Shown: positions 43,914-53,224, counted from the first letter of the stretch. The stretch is DNA of 64,000 bases from JBFFZF01 sp050732695 (GCA_050732695.1 JBOHRL010000035.1:1-64000); one strand, 5' to 3'. The notes: generated by a model not told the origin, from the sequence alone. Translations and numbers: made by a program.

Positions 43914-45182
43914 ATGAGCCGGGTCAAGAGGGCACACGTTGGAATGAAGGCTGCGAGTGTCGTGGTATCGGGTTTGTCGATCGTAACAGGCTGTGCCAGG
44001 CCTGACGCGAATGAAACGGCAAGCGTCGACGCCACGCTGTATGAGGGTGCGCGAATCATCATCGGCGATGGCAGCGCGCCGATCGAGAACGGCGCGTTCG
44101 TCGTCGAGGACGGCCGATTCACGATGGTCGGTGCAAGCGATGCGATCGACGTTCCGTCGGGTGCGGCGCGCGTGGACCTCACCGGCAAGACGGTGATGCC
44201 GGCGCTCATCAACACGCACGTCCATCTCGGCTCGACGCGCGAGCAAATGATCGACCAGTTGCAGCATTACGCGTATTACGGCGTCGGCACGGTGCAGAGC
44301 CTCGGCCACGATTCGGCTGAAGTCGCGTTCCAGTTGCGCGGCGAAACGGTTCCCGGGGCCGCCCGCTACCTCACGGCGGGCCGCGGAATCACCTCGCCCG
44401 AGCCAGGCCGCAGCGATGCCCCGTACTGGATCACCAGCGAGGAACAGGCGAGGACGGCCGTCCAGGAACTGGCCGCACAGCAGGTGAGCCTGGTGAAGAT
44501 CTGGGTGGATGATCGGAACGGGCAGTACGAAAAGCTGACACCAGCGCTGTATGGTGCGGTGATCGATGAAGCTCACATGCATGACCAGCGGGTCGCTGCG
44601 CACATCTTCGCGCTCGAAGATGCGAAGGGTCTGCTGCGCGCGGGTATCGACGCGTTCGCACACAGCATCCGCGACGTCGACATCGACGACGAGGGTCTGG
44701 CTCTTTTCCGCGAGCACGCCGAAGTCGTACTCATTCCGAATCTGCCCGATCGAGGCGTGGCCGCCGACCTGGGCTGGCTCAGCGGCAGTGTCCCGGCCGC
44801 AGAGCTTCAGGAACTTCAGGCCAACGCGACCGATCGGCCCGAAGTCCAGCAGCGCTTCGCCGTCCAGGGACGCAACCTTGCGCGCCTGAACGAGGCCGGC
44901 GTGCGCATCGCCATGGGCACCGATGGCAGCGTACCATGGGCCGCACACGTCGAGATGGAAGACATGGTCGCCGCCGGGATGTCGCCTGCCCAGGTCATCG
45001 AAGCGGCAACACGCAACTCCGCCGATTTCCTGCGCCTCGCCGACGCCGGCGCGATCGAGGCTGGGAAGATCGCGGACTTCATCGTCCTCGATGCGAATCC
45101 GCTCGATGACATCACGAACACGCGCCGTATCAACGGCGTCTACCTCCGTGGGTCCGCGATCGACCGCACCGCCACGAGGTAG
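43914..45182 (+). CDS. Amidohydrolase family lipoprotein
   Basis: A 422-residue metal-dependent amidohydrolase, probably exported and lipid-anchored: an N-terminal hydrophobic stretch (about residues 13-26) ends in a lipobox-like IVTGC with Cys27. The HxH motif NTHVHLG lies at about residue 100, a likely carbamate lysine in VKIWVDD (about 195), histidines in AAHIFA and FAHSIRD, and the metal aspartate in MGTDGS (about 340). Related enzymes include imidazolonepropionase-like and prolidase-like hydrolases; the substrate is unknown. GGGAGGG precedes the ATG at 43914. An internal ATG at 43944 is a possible alternative start. Confidence 0.87.
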   Translation: MSRVKRAHVGMKAASVVVSGLSIVTGCARPDANETASVDATLYEGARIIIGDGSAPIENGAFVVEDGRFTMVGASDAIDVPSGAARVDLTGKTVMPALINTHVHLGSTREQMIDQLQHYAYYGVGTVQSLGHDSAEVAFQLRGETVPGAARYLTAGRGITSPEPGRSDAPYWITSEEQARTAVQELAAQQVSLVKIWVDDRNGQYEKLTPALYGAVIDEAHMHDQRVAAHIFALEDAKGLLRAGIDAFAHSIRDVDIDDEGLALFREHAEVVLIPNLPDRGVAADLGWLSGSVPAAELQELQANATDRPEVQQRFAVQGRNLARLNEAGVRIAMGTDGSVPWAAHVEMEDMVAAGMSPAQVIEAATRNSADFLRLADAGAIEAGKIADFIVLDANPLDDITNTRRINGVYLRGSAIDRTATR

Positions 45183-45184
45183 AC

Positions 45185-45280
45185 GACCTCGCGGTCCAGA
45201 CCTTACTGCGAGCCTGGATGAGGCCGCGACCTCGCGGTCCAGACCTTACCGCGAGCCTGGATCAGGCCGCGACCTCGCGG
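45185..45280. repeat. 43-bp tandem repeat extending from the oxidoreductase gene end
   Basis: Two 43-bp copies (45185-45227 and 45228-45270) differ at two positions; a third, partial copy (45271-45280) lies in the 3' coding end of the oxidoreductase. The two copies fill the gap between two convergent genes. Each can fold with arms TCCAG/CTGGA inside GCGG/CCGC, so the pair might act as a weak terminator. Confidence 0.9.
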
Positions 45281-46275
45281 CGCTCCTTTGCGGACTGGTA
45301 CGCGAGAGCGATGATGCGCATGAGATCGATCTGGTCGCGTGGCGGCGCGACGGTCTCGTGACTGCGCACCGCGCGAACGAAGAATTCGAGTTCCTTGCGA
45401 TAGGATGCGGTGTAGGGATTCTCGCGGCCGAACGAGATGTTCGGTGTTACGTCAAGCAGGCCATTGTCGACTTCCTTGAAGACGGCAAGCGGCTGAATGG
45501 CGCCGGAGCCGCGGGTGCCGAGGAGCCGCATGTAATGGCGATCGCGTTCGGCAACGAGACTCCAGCTGAGCGTGAGCGAGATGCTGCATCCATCGGTCAG
45601 GCGGAGGACGAGCGCCGCCGTGTCCTCGACCTCGATGCCTTCACCGGGGTGCGTGTGGCAGAAGACGCTTTCGGTGCGTGGGTACCCGAGCATCCAGAGT
45701 GCGAGGTCGAGCGCCTGGACGCCGAGGTCCATGATGACGCCGCCGCCGGCGGTCGCGATGCGGTGCCGCCATGTCGGTCGCACGATGCGGAACTTGCGAT
45801 TCAGCCATGCGCCGCGGGCAAGGAAGATGCGGCCGAGTTCGCCGCCATCGGCGAACGGTTTGAGCGCGAGCGTGTCAGGGCGATAGCGGTGGTTCTGCGC
45901 GACCATGAGGGTCCGCCCCGTTCGGACCGCGGCGTCGATGACACGCTCGGCATCAGCCGCGGTCAGCGCAATCGGTTTCTCGACGAGGACGTGCTTTCCG
46001 GATTCGAGCGCGGCAATGGCCTGTTCGGCGTGGAGGTGATTGGGCGTGCAGATCACGACGGCATCGAGATCATCCGCCATGAGCACATCGGCATCTTTTT
46101 CGTGAGTGCGAGGGATGCCGAATCGGGCGGCGAGGGTGCGCGTCTTGGTACGATCCGCATCGCACGCAGCCAGGACCTTGACACCGTCGAGCTGTGCGAG
46201 AATGGGAAGGTGCACAACCTGCGCAATGGAGCCCAGGCCGAGAATGCCGATGCGAAGCGCCTCGCCGTCAGCCAC
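45262..46275 (-). CDS. Gfo/Idh/MocA family oxidoreductase
   Basis: NAD(P)-dependent sugar-type dehydrogenase, 337 residues. The N-terminal Rossmann fold has IGILGLGSIAQVVHLP (about residue 9) and the signature VLVEKPIAL (Lys about residue 95), followed by a C-terminal alpha/beta domain with GGGVIMDLGVQALDLALWMLG in parts (about 175), where the conserved Asp and His/Gln lie; the usual GxxxDxGxHxxD has Gln in place of His. Start GTG 46275 is favoured by GGAGG five bases before it. Substrate is unknown. Its 3' end is the source of the 43-bp repeats. Confidence 0.87.
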   Translation of the reverse strand: MADGEALRIGILGLGSIAQVVHLPILAQLDGVKVLAACDADRTKTRTLAARFGIPRTHEKDADVLMADDLDAVVICTPNHLHAEQAIAALESGKHVLVEKPIALTAADAERVIDAAVRTGRTLMVAQNHRYRPDTLALKPFADGGELGRIFLARGAWLNRKFRIVRPTWRHRIATAGGGVIMDLGVQALDLALWMLGYPRTESVFCHTHPGEGIEVEDTAALVLRLTDGCSISLTLSWSLVAERDRHYMRLLGTRGSGAIQPLAVFKEVDNGLLDVTPNISFGRENPYTASYRKELEFFVRAVRSHETVAPPRDQIDLMRIIALAYQSAKERREVAA

Positions 46276-46277
46276 GA

Positions 46278-46949
46278 TCACCTCCGCAGCGCATTCGCGC
46301 TGGCCGGGAACATCACGGCGGCGCCCAGCTTGATGCCCGGATAGCGGACGTCGCTTTGCAGTGTGTATCGGACTTCGCCGTAGACGCGAAAACGCTGCTG
46401 GATCTCGTATTCGAGTCCGGCCATGGTGGCGATGCCGGCGGGTGTCGAATCGAGCAGATCCTCAATGAAGGTGCCGTCTATGGCGCCGCCGCGGCCGTTC
46501 ATGAGGTGCAGGCCGAGGCCTGCGCCGATGTAGGTGAAGATGCTGTACGGCGCGGTCCAGACCGCATGGGCGTCAAGGTTCAGGCCGATGTCACTCCATT
46601 CGATGCGACCGAGGTCATCGGGACCGATGTCGACGTTCTGGTTCAGGAGCGAGGGGATTTCTTCGAGCTGAATGGCGAGGCGTTCGAGTTCACTGCGCTT
46701 GAGTGTCGAATTCCAGTACGATATTGACGGCACGATGCGAACGGCTGGCCCGAGGAAGCCGAGATCGAACCGAACCGAGTATGAATTGGTCGCGTCGACC
46801 TTGTTGGGCCAGATGTATCCGAGATCGGCGCCGACGCCGCGAAAGTGGAGGTTCTCGTAATCGTAGTCCGCGAGGCCCTGCGCGTTGAGCCGAGCAGGTG
46901 CGAACACGAGCAAGGCGGCCAGCGTCGTGAATCGTGCGATTGCGTGCAT
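46278..46949 (-). CDS. Outer-membrane beta-barrel-type protein (hypothetical)
   Basis: A 223-residue secreted protein with a signal peptide (MHAIARFTTLAALLVFAP, cleavage near LNAQG). The mature part alternates hydrophobic and polar residues with aromatic strand ends (FRGVGADLGYIWP, YSVRFDLGFLG, FTYIGAGLGLHLM, FRVYGEVRYTLQS), typical of an eight-stranded OmpA/OmpW-like barrel. No specific family is recognised. AGGGGAA precedes the ATG at 46949. It lies between the SpoIID-domain gene and the oxidoreductase, whose ribosome-binding site is inside its last codons. Confidence 0.7.
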   Translation of the reverse strand: MHAIARFTTLAALLVFAPARLNAQGLADYDYENLHFRGVGADLGYIWPNKVDATNSYSVRFDLGFLGPAVRIVPSISYWNSTLKRSELERLAIQLEEIPSLLNQNVDIGPDDLGRIEWSDIGLNLDAHAVWTAPYSIFTYIGAGLGLHLMNGRGGAIDGTFIEDLLDSTPAGIATMAGLEYEIQQRFRVYGEVRYTLQSDVRYPGIKLGAAVMFPASANALRR

Positions 46950-46993
46950 CGGGTTCCCCTGTTCTGGCCCACCGGCTCGGGCGGGCCGTTCGT

Positions 46994-48277
46994 TCAGTAC
47001 AGTTTCCGGATCTCGGTATTCGTGTAGTACGCCAGCAGGATCTCGTCGTAGCGCTGCCCGCGACGGGCACGACCGAGCGCGCCGACCTGGCACATGCCGA
47101 TGCCATGGCCCCAGCCACCGCCATGGATGGTGAGGTGCTCGACGATGCCATCGGGCGCATCGACGATGAGCGAGTCGATGCGCGAACTGTTGAGGATCGG
47201 CCCGCCGGGAGAAGTGCGCAGGACCCAGCGCACGGAATCGGCGCGCAGTAGCACATCCGTACTGTCGACCCGCAATTCCAGCGTGGTACGACCGGACTCG
47301 CCCCGAGAACGAACTCTGACGCCCTGAACGGTTGAGAGCTGCCGCGTCAGAGTCGTGCGCAGCGACTGGCCGAGAACGGCGAGCAACTGGTCGCGCGTCC
47401 ACTCCGTAGTCCAGTGGTATCGGTTCGAGAAGTCGCAGTAGGCCGAGTCGGTGCCCGGTATGGCATCGGAGACGGACTTGAGGTAGGGCAGCGGCGCGCG
47501 CCACGGCCACGATTCTTCAATGGCAGCGGTCTGGCCGCCGCACGTCGAGCTGTAATAGGCGAGGATGGGTTCGCCGTCATGGGTGACGATCTCGCCGCGG
47601 GTCTCGCGGACTGCGCGGGATGCGACGGAGTCCTCGTCGCGGGCGCCGCGGTAGACCTGGTCGAGGACGGTCGCGTAAAAGTCGAAGCCTTCTGCCTCGC
47701 GTGCGCCCAGATTGCCGATCGCGTACGTGCGCGCGGCAATGGCCTGTGCCTTGACTGCCTCGATCTCGGCCGGCGGTCTGCGACCGATCTCGTGCGGTAC
47801 GACGCCGAGCAGGTACTCCTCGACATCGATCAGATTGACGGCCGTGATTCGATCGGCCGCTGCCGGCCGGACCGCGATCAGGCCGCGATAGGTCATACTG
47901 TCGATGCGAACCAGGCCATCCTGCCCCGGCCGGACGAGGAGCAGGTTCGAAGCGCGCATGGCGCGCTTGCCCGGAGCAGTCGCGACGACGCCACCACTCG
48001 CGGCCCGCACGACCCAGCGTTCGCCGTCGACGAGGTAGGCGCGCGAATCCGGTGACGTGGCGATATCACCGGGACCGGTCACGACGATCGAGTCCGTGGC
48101 AACGATGATGCCGACCCGTACGGCAGGCGCGCTGCCCTCGGGCAGACCTTCGATCACTGCGGCCGCACCGGGCCTCGCCGGCCGACCCTCACCCGGCCGG
48201 CACGCCGCAATCGATGCCATCAGCAACGCGACACCGGCGCTGATGACGCCCCGGGGCCGGACGTCAGCGTACCGCAC
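46994..48277 (-). CDS. SpoIID/LytB domain lipoprotein
   Basis: A 427-residue exported protein whose N-terminus ends in the lipobox-like SIAAC (Cys about residue 26). The SpoIID/LytB core spans about 125-420: NLIDVEEYLLGVVPHEIG, AVKAQAIAARTYAI, YSSTCGGQTA and the C-terminal GGGWGHGIGMCQVGALGRA. In sporulating bacteria SpoIID is a lytic transglycosylase that trims peptidoglycan; in non-sporulating diderms the function is presumably wall remodelling. It starts at GTG 48277, overlapping rimO by 14 bases. Confidence 0.9.
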   Translation of the reverse strand: MRYADVRPRGVISAGVALLMASIAACRPGEGRPARPGAAAVIEGLPEGSAPAVRVGIIVATDSIVVTGPGDIATSPDSRAYLVDGERWVVRAASGGVVATAPGKRAMRASNLLLVRPGQDGLVRIDSMTYRGLIAVRPAAADRITAVNLIDVEEYLLGVVPHEIGRRPPAEIEAVKAQAIAARTYAIGNLGAREAEGFDFYATVLDQVYRGARDEDSVASRAVRETRGEIVTHDGEPILAYYSSTCGGQTAAIEESWPWRAPLPYLKSVSDAIPGTDSAYCDFSNRYHWTTEWTRDQLLAVLGQSLRTTLTRQLSTVQGVRVRSRGESGRTTLELRVDSTDVLLRADSVRWVLRTSPGGPILNSSRIDSLIVDAPDGIVEHLTIHGGGWGHGIGMCQVGALGRARRGQRYDEILLAYYTNTEIRKLY

Positions 48278-49919
48278 GAACGCGCTCGCCGATGAGATCA
48301 TCCTCGAGAGCACCGGTGATGCGGACAGCGATGAATTCGCCTGCTCTCGCGCCGTGTGCGTCAGCGATATGCACGACGCCATCGACTTCGAGGGCCTGGC
48401 GGGCGGTGCGGCCGACGGCGCCGCGCACGTCATGCGGTGCGTCCGGATCGTCCATGTCCCGCCCTTCGAGCCGATCGATCAGGACGGTTTCGACGCGGCC
48501 GATGCGGGCTTCGTTCCGTTCGAGTGAAATCGTGCGCTGCACATCGACCAGCCGTTCCAGACGTTCGCGTATCACGCTGGTATCGACGTGGTCTGCAAAG
48601 GTCGCGGCCGGTGTGTTCTCCTCGACCGAGTACGGGAACGCGCCGAGCTGATCAAAGCGGATCTCCTCGAGAAGGTCGAGCATCGCCTCGAACTCGGCAT
48701 CGGTCTCACCCGGGAACCCGACGATGACGGTGGTGCGCAGCGCGACGTCCGGGATGCTGCTGCGCAGCCAGCGCACGCGTTCACGAATGGTCGCTTGCCG
48801 CTCGGGCCGGCGCATGCGCGCGAGCACCGTATCGGCGCCATGCTGAATCGGCATGTCGAGGTAAGGCACAATGCGTGGCTGCGCGGCCATCAGGTCGACA
48901 AGGTCCCGGCCAATGCCCGAAGGATACATGTAGAACAGACGGAACCACGGTACATCTGTCTCATCGAGCAGAGTCTGTAGCAGGTCGGGCAGCAACCCGT
49001 GTCGAGCGCCGCTTCGCCCGCGAGCCTGGAGCGTGCCATGCTGCCACGCATCCGCCATGGCCGAGTCCGGCGACGGCCTCGCCGTCCCGGGCGTATGTGG
49101 CCGCCGGACGCTCGGCCGTGGCTGCCACCGGGACGGTGCCGTCGCCGCGCCAGCCATGGCCGTAAACGGGCGGCCGATGAAGTACTCGGCTGGAAACGGA
49201 TCCTCGCCACGGACCATATCGCGGCCGTACCATGTCGTGTCCTGACTCACGAGGTTGAGTTCGACGACACCGGCCGTTGCGAGTTCACGGGCTTCCTGAA
49301 TGAGGACGTCGATCGGAGTGGAACGATGCTTCCCGCGCATGAGCGGAATTGCACAGAACGCGCAGCCGTGGTCACAGCCTTCGCTGACTTTCAAGTAGGA
49401 TGTGTGACGCGTGCTTGTCGACAGCAGCCGCAGCGGGCGGGCCATGTTGGCGGGAACATCGTCGATGAGGCCGCGTGCGCGCAGCTCGGGCACGAGCCGC
49501 TCGATCTCGGTGAGGCCGAGGAAGAGATCGACTTCCGGGATCTCCTTCACCAGCTCGTCGCGGTAACGCTGCACCAGGCAGCCCATCGCGACAACGGCAC
49601 GCAGCTTACCCTCGCCTTTGAGGCGGACGGCGTCGAGGATCGTATCGACGGATTCTTCTCTTGCCGCATCGATGAAGCCACACGTGTTGATGAGAACGAC
49701 TTCGGCGTCGTTCGCATCGCGTGCAAGGCGAGCGCCGTGACCGGCGAGTCGGGCGAGGATGCGTTCGGTGTCGACGGTGTTCTTGTCGCAGCCGAGTGTG
49801 ACGACGGCGATGCGTGGACCGTCCGTGGCGGAAAGGGAGATCGCACCCGATCCGGGGTCGGGCGCAGACAGCACGGCATGGGGCAGGACGGGCAGACCGA
49901 CGCGGCGGGAGACGCTCAC
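48264..49919 (-). CDS. rimO: Ribosomal protein S12 methylthiotransferase RimO with large insertion
   Basis: Radical SAM enzyme adding a methylthio group to S12 Asp89. The N-terminal UPF0004 cluster cysteines are C44, C80 and C114; the radical SAM triad is C182, C186 and C189 (GCDHGCAFCAIP); a C-terminal TRAM domain follows. At 551 residues it is over 100 longer than usual. Between LVSQDTTWYGRDM and LLPDLLQTLLDE there is an insertion of about 73 residues (236-308), Pro/Arg/Ala/Gly-rich, replacing a short loop. The frame stays open throughout, so it is not a frameshift. GTG 49919 is the start. Confidence 0.93.
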   Translation of the reverse strand: MSVSRRVGLPVLPHAVLSAPDPGSGAISLSATDGPRIAVVTLGCDKNTVDTERILARLAGHGARLARDANDAEVVLINTCGFIDAAREESVDTILDAVRLKGEGKLRAVVAMGCLVQRYRDELVKEIPEVDLFLGLTEIERLVPELRARGLIDDVPANMARPLRLLSTSTRHTSYLKVSEGCDHGCAFCAIPLMRGKHRSTPIDVLIQEARELATAGVVELNLVSQDTTWYGRDMVRGEDPFPAEYFIGRPFTAMAGAATAPSRWQPRPSVRRPHTPGTARPSPDSAMADAWQHGTLQARGRSGARHGLLPDLLQTLLDETDVPWFRLFYMYPSGIGRDLVDLMAAQPRIVPYLDMPIQHGADTVLARMRRPERQATIRERVRWLRSSIPDVALRTTVIVGFPGETDAEFEAMLDLLEEIRFDQLGAFPYSVEENTPAATFADHVDTSVIRERLERLVDVQRTISLERNEARIGRVETVLIDRLEGRDMDDPDAPHDVRGAVGRTARQALEVDGVVHIADAHGARAGEFIAVRITGALEDDLIGERVRAVR

Positions 49920-49929
49920 GGTCGCGGTC

Positions 49930-50874
49930 TCACCGTTCGATGATCCGTGCGCCCGGCGGTGGCGTGAATCGGAACACGGAATCGGCGAGGGCCGGATTCA
50001 TCTCGAGGTCGGTCAGATGGACCCGGCGCACGAGGCCGCTGTGTTCAACGATCTCGAACTTGCGGGCATGACTGTCCTGCGCATCGATCCAGACCTTGAG
50101 CTGCTGGTAGCCCATGTCCTGTCTGGGCACGAGCGTCAGAACACTCGCCGGGCGACCGTCCACCGCCTCGGTCCCATGCAGCGTGAAATCGAAGCGTTCG
50201 ACCGGATCGCCGACGAACTGCGCGCGCAGATCGACGCTCCCCGTGGCACCGGCCTGTGCAGCTGTCGTGCGAATGACCTGATTCGGATCCGCACTCGGGT
50301 AATAGATCCAGAAGTACGTTCCATCACCGACAATGACATCGCCAGCGGGGTCAGAGAACTCGAGCTTGATGCGATCGGGACTGCGCTGGTACAGTGTGCC
50401 ACGGCTGTTCGTTGTGTTGCGGAGCAGCGGATTCTCGACGGTCATGGCGAAGCTGGCCTTCATCGAGCGCACGCGCTCGTACGCATCGGAGGCACGACGC
50501 AGAATGGCGACCGCGTCCTGCGCAGTGCCTGCTTCGGGTCGGGCGGTATTCGCTCCGCCGCCCGTTGTCGCGCGGCCCGCAGCGCCCGCGTCTGTGCCAG
50601 TCGTTCCGCGACCTGCGGCTGCGCCCGAGTCTGCACCGGCAATCCCGCGCCCAGGAACACGATCACCGGCCGCGCCGCGACGGCTGGAATCCGGGATTGT
50701 CGCTCCGCCCGCGGAATCCCTCGAGCCTGACGCGGTCGTTTCGTTGGCGGCAGGCGAATCGGTGTCCGCTTCATTGTGCGCCGACTCGGCGACACACGCG
50801 AAACAGACAGCACCAGCGAGTGCTGCGAAGTGCGCGGCGCGCGTGACGCGACGGAAGATCGAATTCGCTTTCAT
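49930..50874 (-). CDS. LolA-like outer-membrane lipoprotein carrier protein
   Basis: The C-terminal half (about 130-314) is a LolA/LolB-fold domain: SMKASFAMTVENPLLRN, SPDRIKLEFSDPAGDVIVGDGTYFWIYYP in parts, and LKVWIDAQDSHARKFEIVEHSG in parts. LolA shuttles lipoproteins across the periplasm. The N-terminus is a signal sequence with two cysteines (VCFACVAES), so it might be lipid-anchored rather than soluble. Residues about 30-115 are a Gly/Ala/Ser/Thr-rich linker, unusual for LolA. It lies just downstream of ftsK, the ftsK-lolA order seen in many Gram-negatives. Start ATG 50874. Confidence 0.83.
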   Translation of the reverse strand: MKANSIFRRVTRAAHFAALAGAVCFACVAESAHNEADTDSPAANETTASGSRDSAGGATIPDSSRRGAAGDRVPGRGIAGADSGAAAGRGTTGTDAGAAGRATTGGGANTARPEAGTAQDAVAILRRASDAYERVRSMKASFAMTVENPLLRNTTNSRGTLYQRSPDRIKLEFSDPAGDVIVGDGTYFWIYYPSADPNQVIRTTAAQAGATGSVDLRAQFVGDPVERFDFTLHGTEAVDGRPASVLTLVPRQDMGYQQLKVWIDAQDSHARKFEIVEHSGLVRRVHLTDLEMNPALADSVFRFTPPPGARIIER

Positions 50875-50975
50875 GATCGCCGCACATACCCGCCGGAGCG
50901 GGCGGCCGTTCCTCATGGCCGCGCAGCCGACAATGTCATGCGGCGGCGCGGCACGCATGGACCGGGCGCGTGCAA

Positions 50976-53216
50976 TCAGTCCTCGCCGAGTACGTGGTCG
51001 AGCGATTCCAGACCGACGAGGACTTCGCGCGGCTTGGACCCATCGGGCGGACCGAGAATACCGGCCGTGTGCAGCTGGTCGATAATGCGAGCGGCACGTC
51101 CGTAGCCGATGCGCAACCGGCGTTGCAGCAGCGAGGTCGAGCCCTGCTGGTGTTGAATGCAGATTTCGGCGGCCTGCCGGAACAGCGCATCGCGCTCGTC
51201 CGGCAGATCGAACTCTTCCTGTTCGGCGTCGTGCTCGTGGGAGCGGACGTACTCGATGATGTCCTCCTCGGACATCGGGCGTTCGGCGCCGGCCGCGCGG
51301 TACCACTCCATGAGGCGCTCGGTTTCCTCCGTCGATATGAACGCGCCCTGCATGCGCACCGGATCGGACGAGCCTGGCGGGAGGAACAGGAGATCGCCGT
51401 TGCCGAGAAGTGCATCGGCGCCGTTCTGATCGAGGATCGTGCGCGAGTCGACTTTGCTGGCCACACGGAACGCGATGCGGCAGGGGAAATTTGCCTTGAT
51501 CAGGCCCGTGATCACGTTCACGCTCGGCCGTTGCGTGGCAACAATGAGGTGGATGCCGATGGCGCGTGCCTTCTGCGCGAGCTGTGCGAGCGGCCGCTCG
51601 ACTTCTGCCTGCACGGTCATCATGAGGTCCGCCAGCTCATCGACCACGACAACGATGTACGGCAGTGAATCTTCTTCGTAGTGCCAGCTTGCGGGCTCGT
51701 TTTCCGGACCTTTCGGATATGCACGGCGCAGCGAGTTCCCGTCTGCGAGCCGCCTGTTGAATTCCGTGATGGATCGCGCGTTGTTCGCCGACAGCAGTTC
51801 GTAGCGGCGCTCCATCTCGATGACGGCCCACTTGAGAACCCGCGCGGCATCGTGCGGATCGCGAACCACCGGGTGGCGCAGGTGCGGCAGATCCGCATAC
51901 ATCGACAGTTCCACCATTTTCGGATCGATGAGCAACAGGCGCAGCGTCTCCGGTGTGTGCCGGTATACCAGACTCGTGATGAGGACGTTGATGCACACGG
52001 ATTTACCGGAACCGGTCGCGCCTGCAATCAGCAGGTGCGGCATCCTGACGAGATCTGCGATGTACGATTTGCCCGTGAGATCCTTGCCGAGCGCGAGCGG
52101 CAGATCGCCGCGCGCCCGCTGAAAGGCCGCCGACTCGAGGACGTGACGGAGATAGACGACTTCGGGTTCCGGATTCGGGACTTCGACGCCCACCGCGCCC
52201 TTGCCCGGGATGGGCGCGACAATGCGGATGCTGGGCGCACGCAGGGCAAGCGCGAGGTCCGCATCAAGGGACGCAATGCGATTCACCTTCACGCCGGGTG
52301 CCGGCTCGACCTCGAACTGCGTCACGACCGGACCGGTCGTCCGGCCGACGACCCGGCCCTCGACCTTGAACGTACGCAGCGTCCGGATCAGCACATCGCC
52401 CAACCGCTCGAACTCGCCTTCCGCCACGGCCGCGTCGCGCACCGGTTGCTCGTTCAGAAGCGGGAGCGGCGGCAGGTCCGTGACGTTGGCACGCGGCATC
52501 GCGAACGGATCGGCCGGTTCCACGGCGGCCCGTTTCGGCTTCGACTTGCGCCGCGAAAGCAGACCCAAGCCGTTGCTCTGTTCCGGAGCGATCGCGGCCG
52601 GTTCCACCGGCATGCGTGCGTCGTCGGTCGCGTACTCCGGTGATACCGATTCGACCGGCGCAGCCGGGCCCGGCCGGCGCAATCGTGAGATGAGCTGTTG
52701 GCTACCACGCGCAGCACTGCCGGCAGGGTTCCAACCAATGGTCGCAATGCACAGTGCGATGAACAGAACGAGCAGAGCCAGCAATGCGCCGAACTTGCCG
52801 ATGGTCGAAACCAGCAGGAGCGCGAGACTGTTGCCGATCCAGCCTTTTGCGACCGGCGGGAGGAGTGGCGTGAACGCCGTAGCATCGCCACCTGCCGCGA
52901 AGAGCGCGGCGAAGGCCGGCAGCAGAACCAGCAAGCCGGTGCCGAGAGCGCCCCAACGAACGGCCGTCGTCGCCCCGATCCACGCGAAGCTCGCGGCGCC
53001 CGCCATGCAGAGGAGCAGCGGGACGAGGAAGAACCCGGCACCCAGAGCGGCCAGCCCTTTCTCACGCACGGCCGTGCCGAGGACGCCCATGATGTTGCCG
53101 TCGGGAAACGCGTCCGGTGCAAGGCGAGTCACCGGGACGAGGCTCAACGCGACGAACAATGCGAGCGCGAGCAGCCCGAGGCCGAGAAGTTGTCTGCGCT
53201 TCTTCTGCGAGAGCAT
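50976..53216 (-). CDS. ftsK: DNA translocase FtsK
   Basis: Septal DNA pump for chromosome segregation. The 746 residues comprise four transmembrane segments (about 10-160), a short linker (about 165-250), the alpha/beta motor with Walker A GATGSGKS (about 405) and Walker B IVVVVDELADLMM (about 545), and the C-terminal gamma winged helix (TSLLQRRLRIGYGRAARIIDQL in parts) that reads KOPS-like sequences. It is a compact FtsK/SpoIIIE form without the long Pro/Gln-rich linker of E. coli. comB ends 8 bases upstream; the 101-base gap to the lolA-like gene shows nothing recognised. Confidence 0.97.
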   Translation of the reverse strand: MLSQKKRRQLLGLGLLALALFVALSLVPVTRLAPDAFPDGNIMGVLGTAVREKGLAALGAGFFLVPLLLCMAGAASFAWIGATTAVRWGALGTGLLVLLPAFAALFAAGGDATAFTPLLPPVAKGWIGNSLALLLVSTIGKFGALLALLVLFIALCIATIGWNPAGSAARGSQQLISRLRRPGPAAPVESVSPEYATDDARMPVEPAAIAPEQSNGLGLLSRRKSKPKRAAVEPADPFAMPRANVTDLPPLPLLNEQPVRDAAVAEGEFERLGDVLIRTLRTFKVEGRVVGRTTGPVVTQFEVEPAPGVKVNRIASLDADLALALRAPSIRIVAPIPGKGAVGVEVPNPEPEVVYLRHVLESAAFQRARGDLPLALGKDLTGKSYIADLVRMPHLLIAGATGSGKSVCINVLITSLVYRHTPETLRLLLIDPKMVELSMYADLPHLRHPVVRDPHDAARVLKWAVIEMERRYELLSANNARSITEFNRRLADGNSLRRAYPKGPENEPASWHYEEDSLPYIVVVVDELADLMMTVQAEVERPLAQLAQKARAIGIHLIVATQRPSVNVITGLIKANFPCRIAFRVASKVDSRTILDQNGADALLGNGDLLFLPPGSSDPVRMQGAFISTEETERLMEWYRAAGAERPMSEEDIIEYVRSHEHDAEQEEFDLPDERDALFRQAAEICIQHQQGSTSLLQRRLRIGYGRAARIIDQLHTAGILGPPDGSKPREVLVGLESLDHVLGED

Positions 53217-53224
53217 CGACGTCT

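Noticed and set aside
48996..49214. Frameshift or assembly error explaining the rimO insert
   Set aside because: The frame stays open across the insert and both flanks are in the same frame with intact family sequence, so a clean in-frame insertion is simpler.
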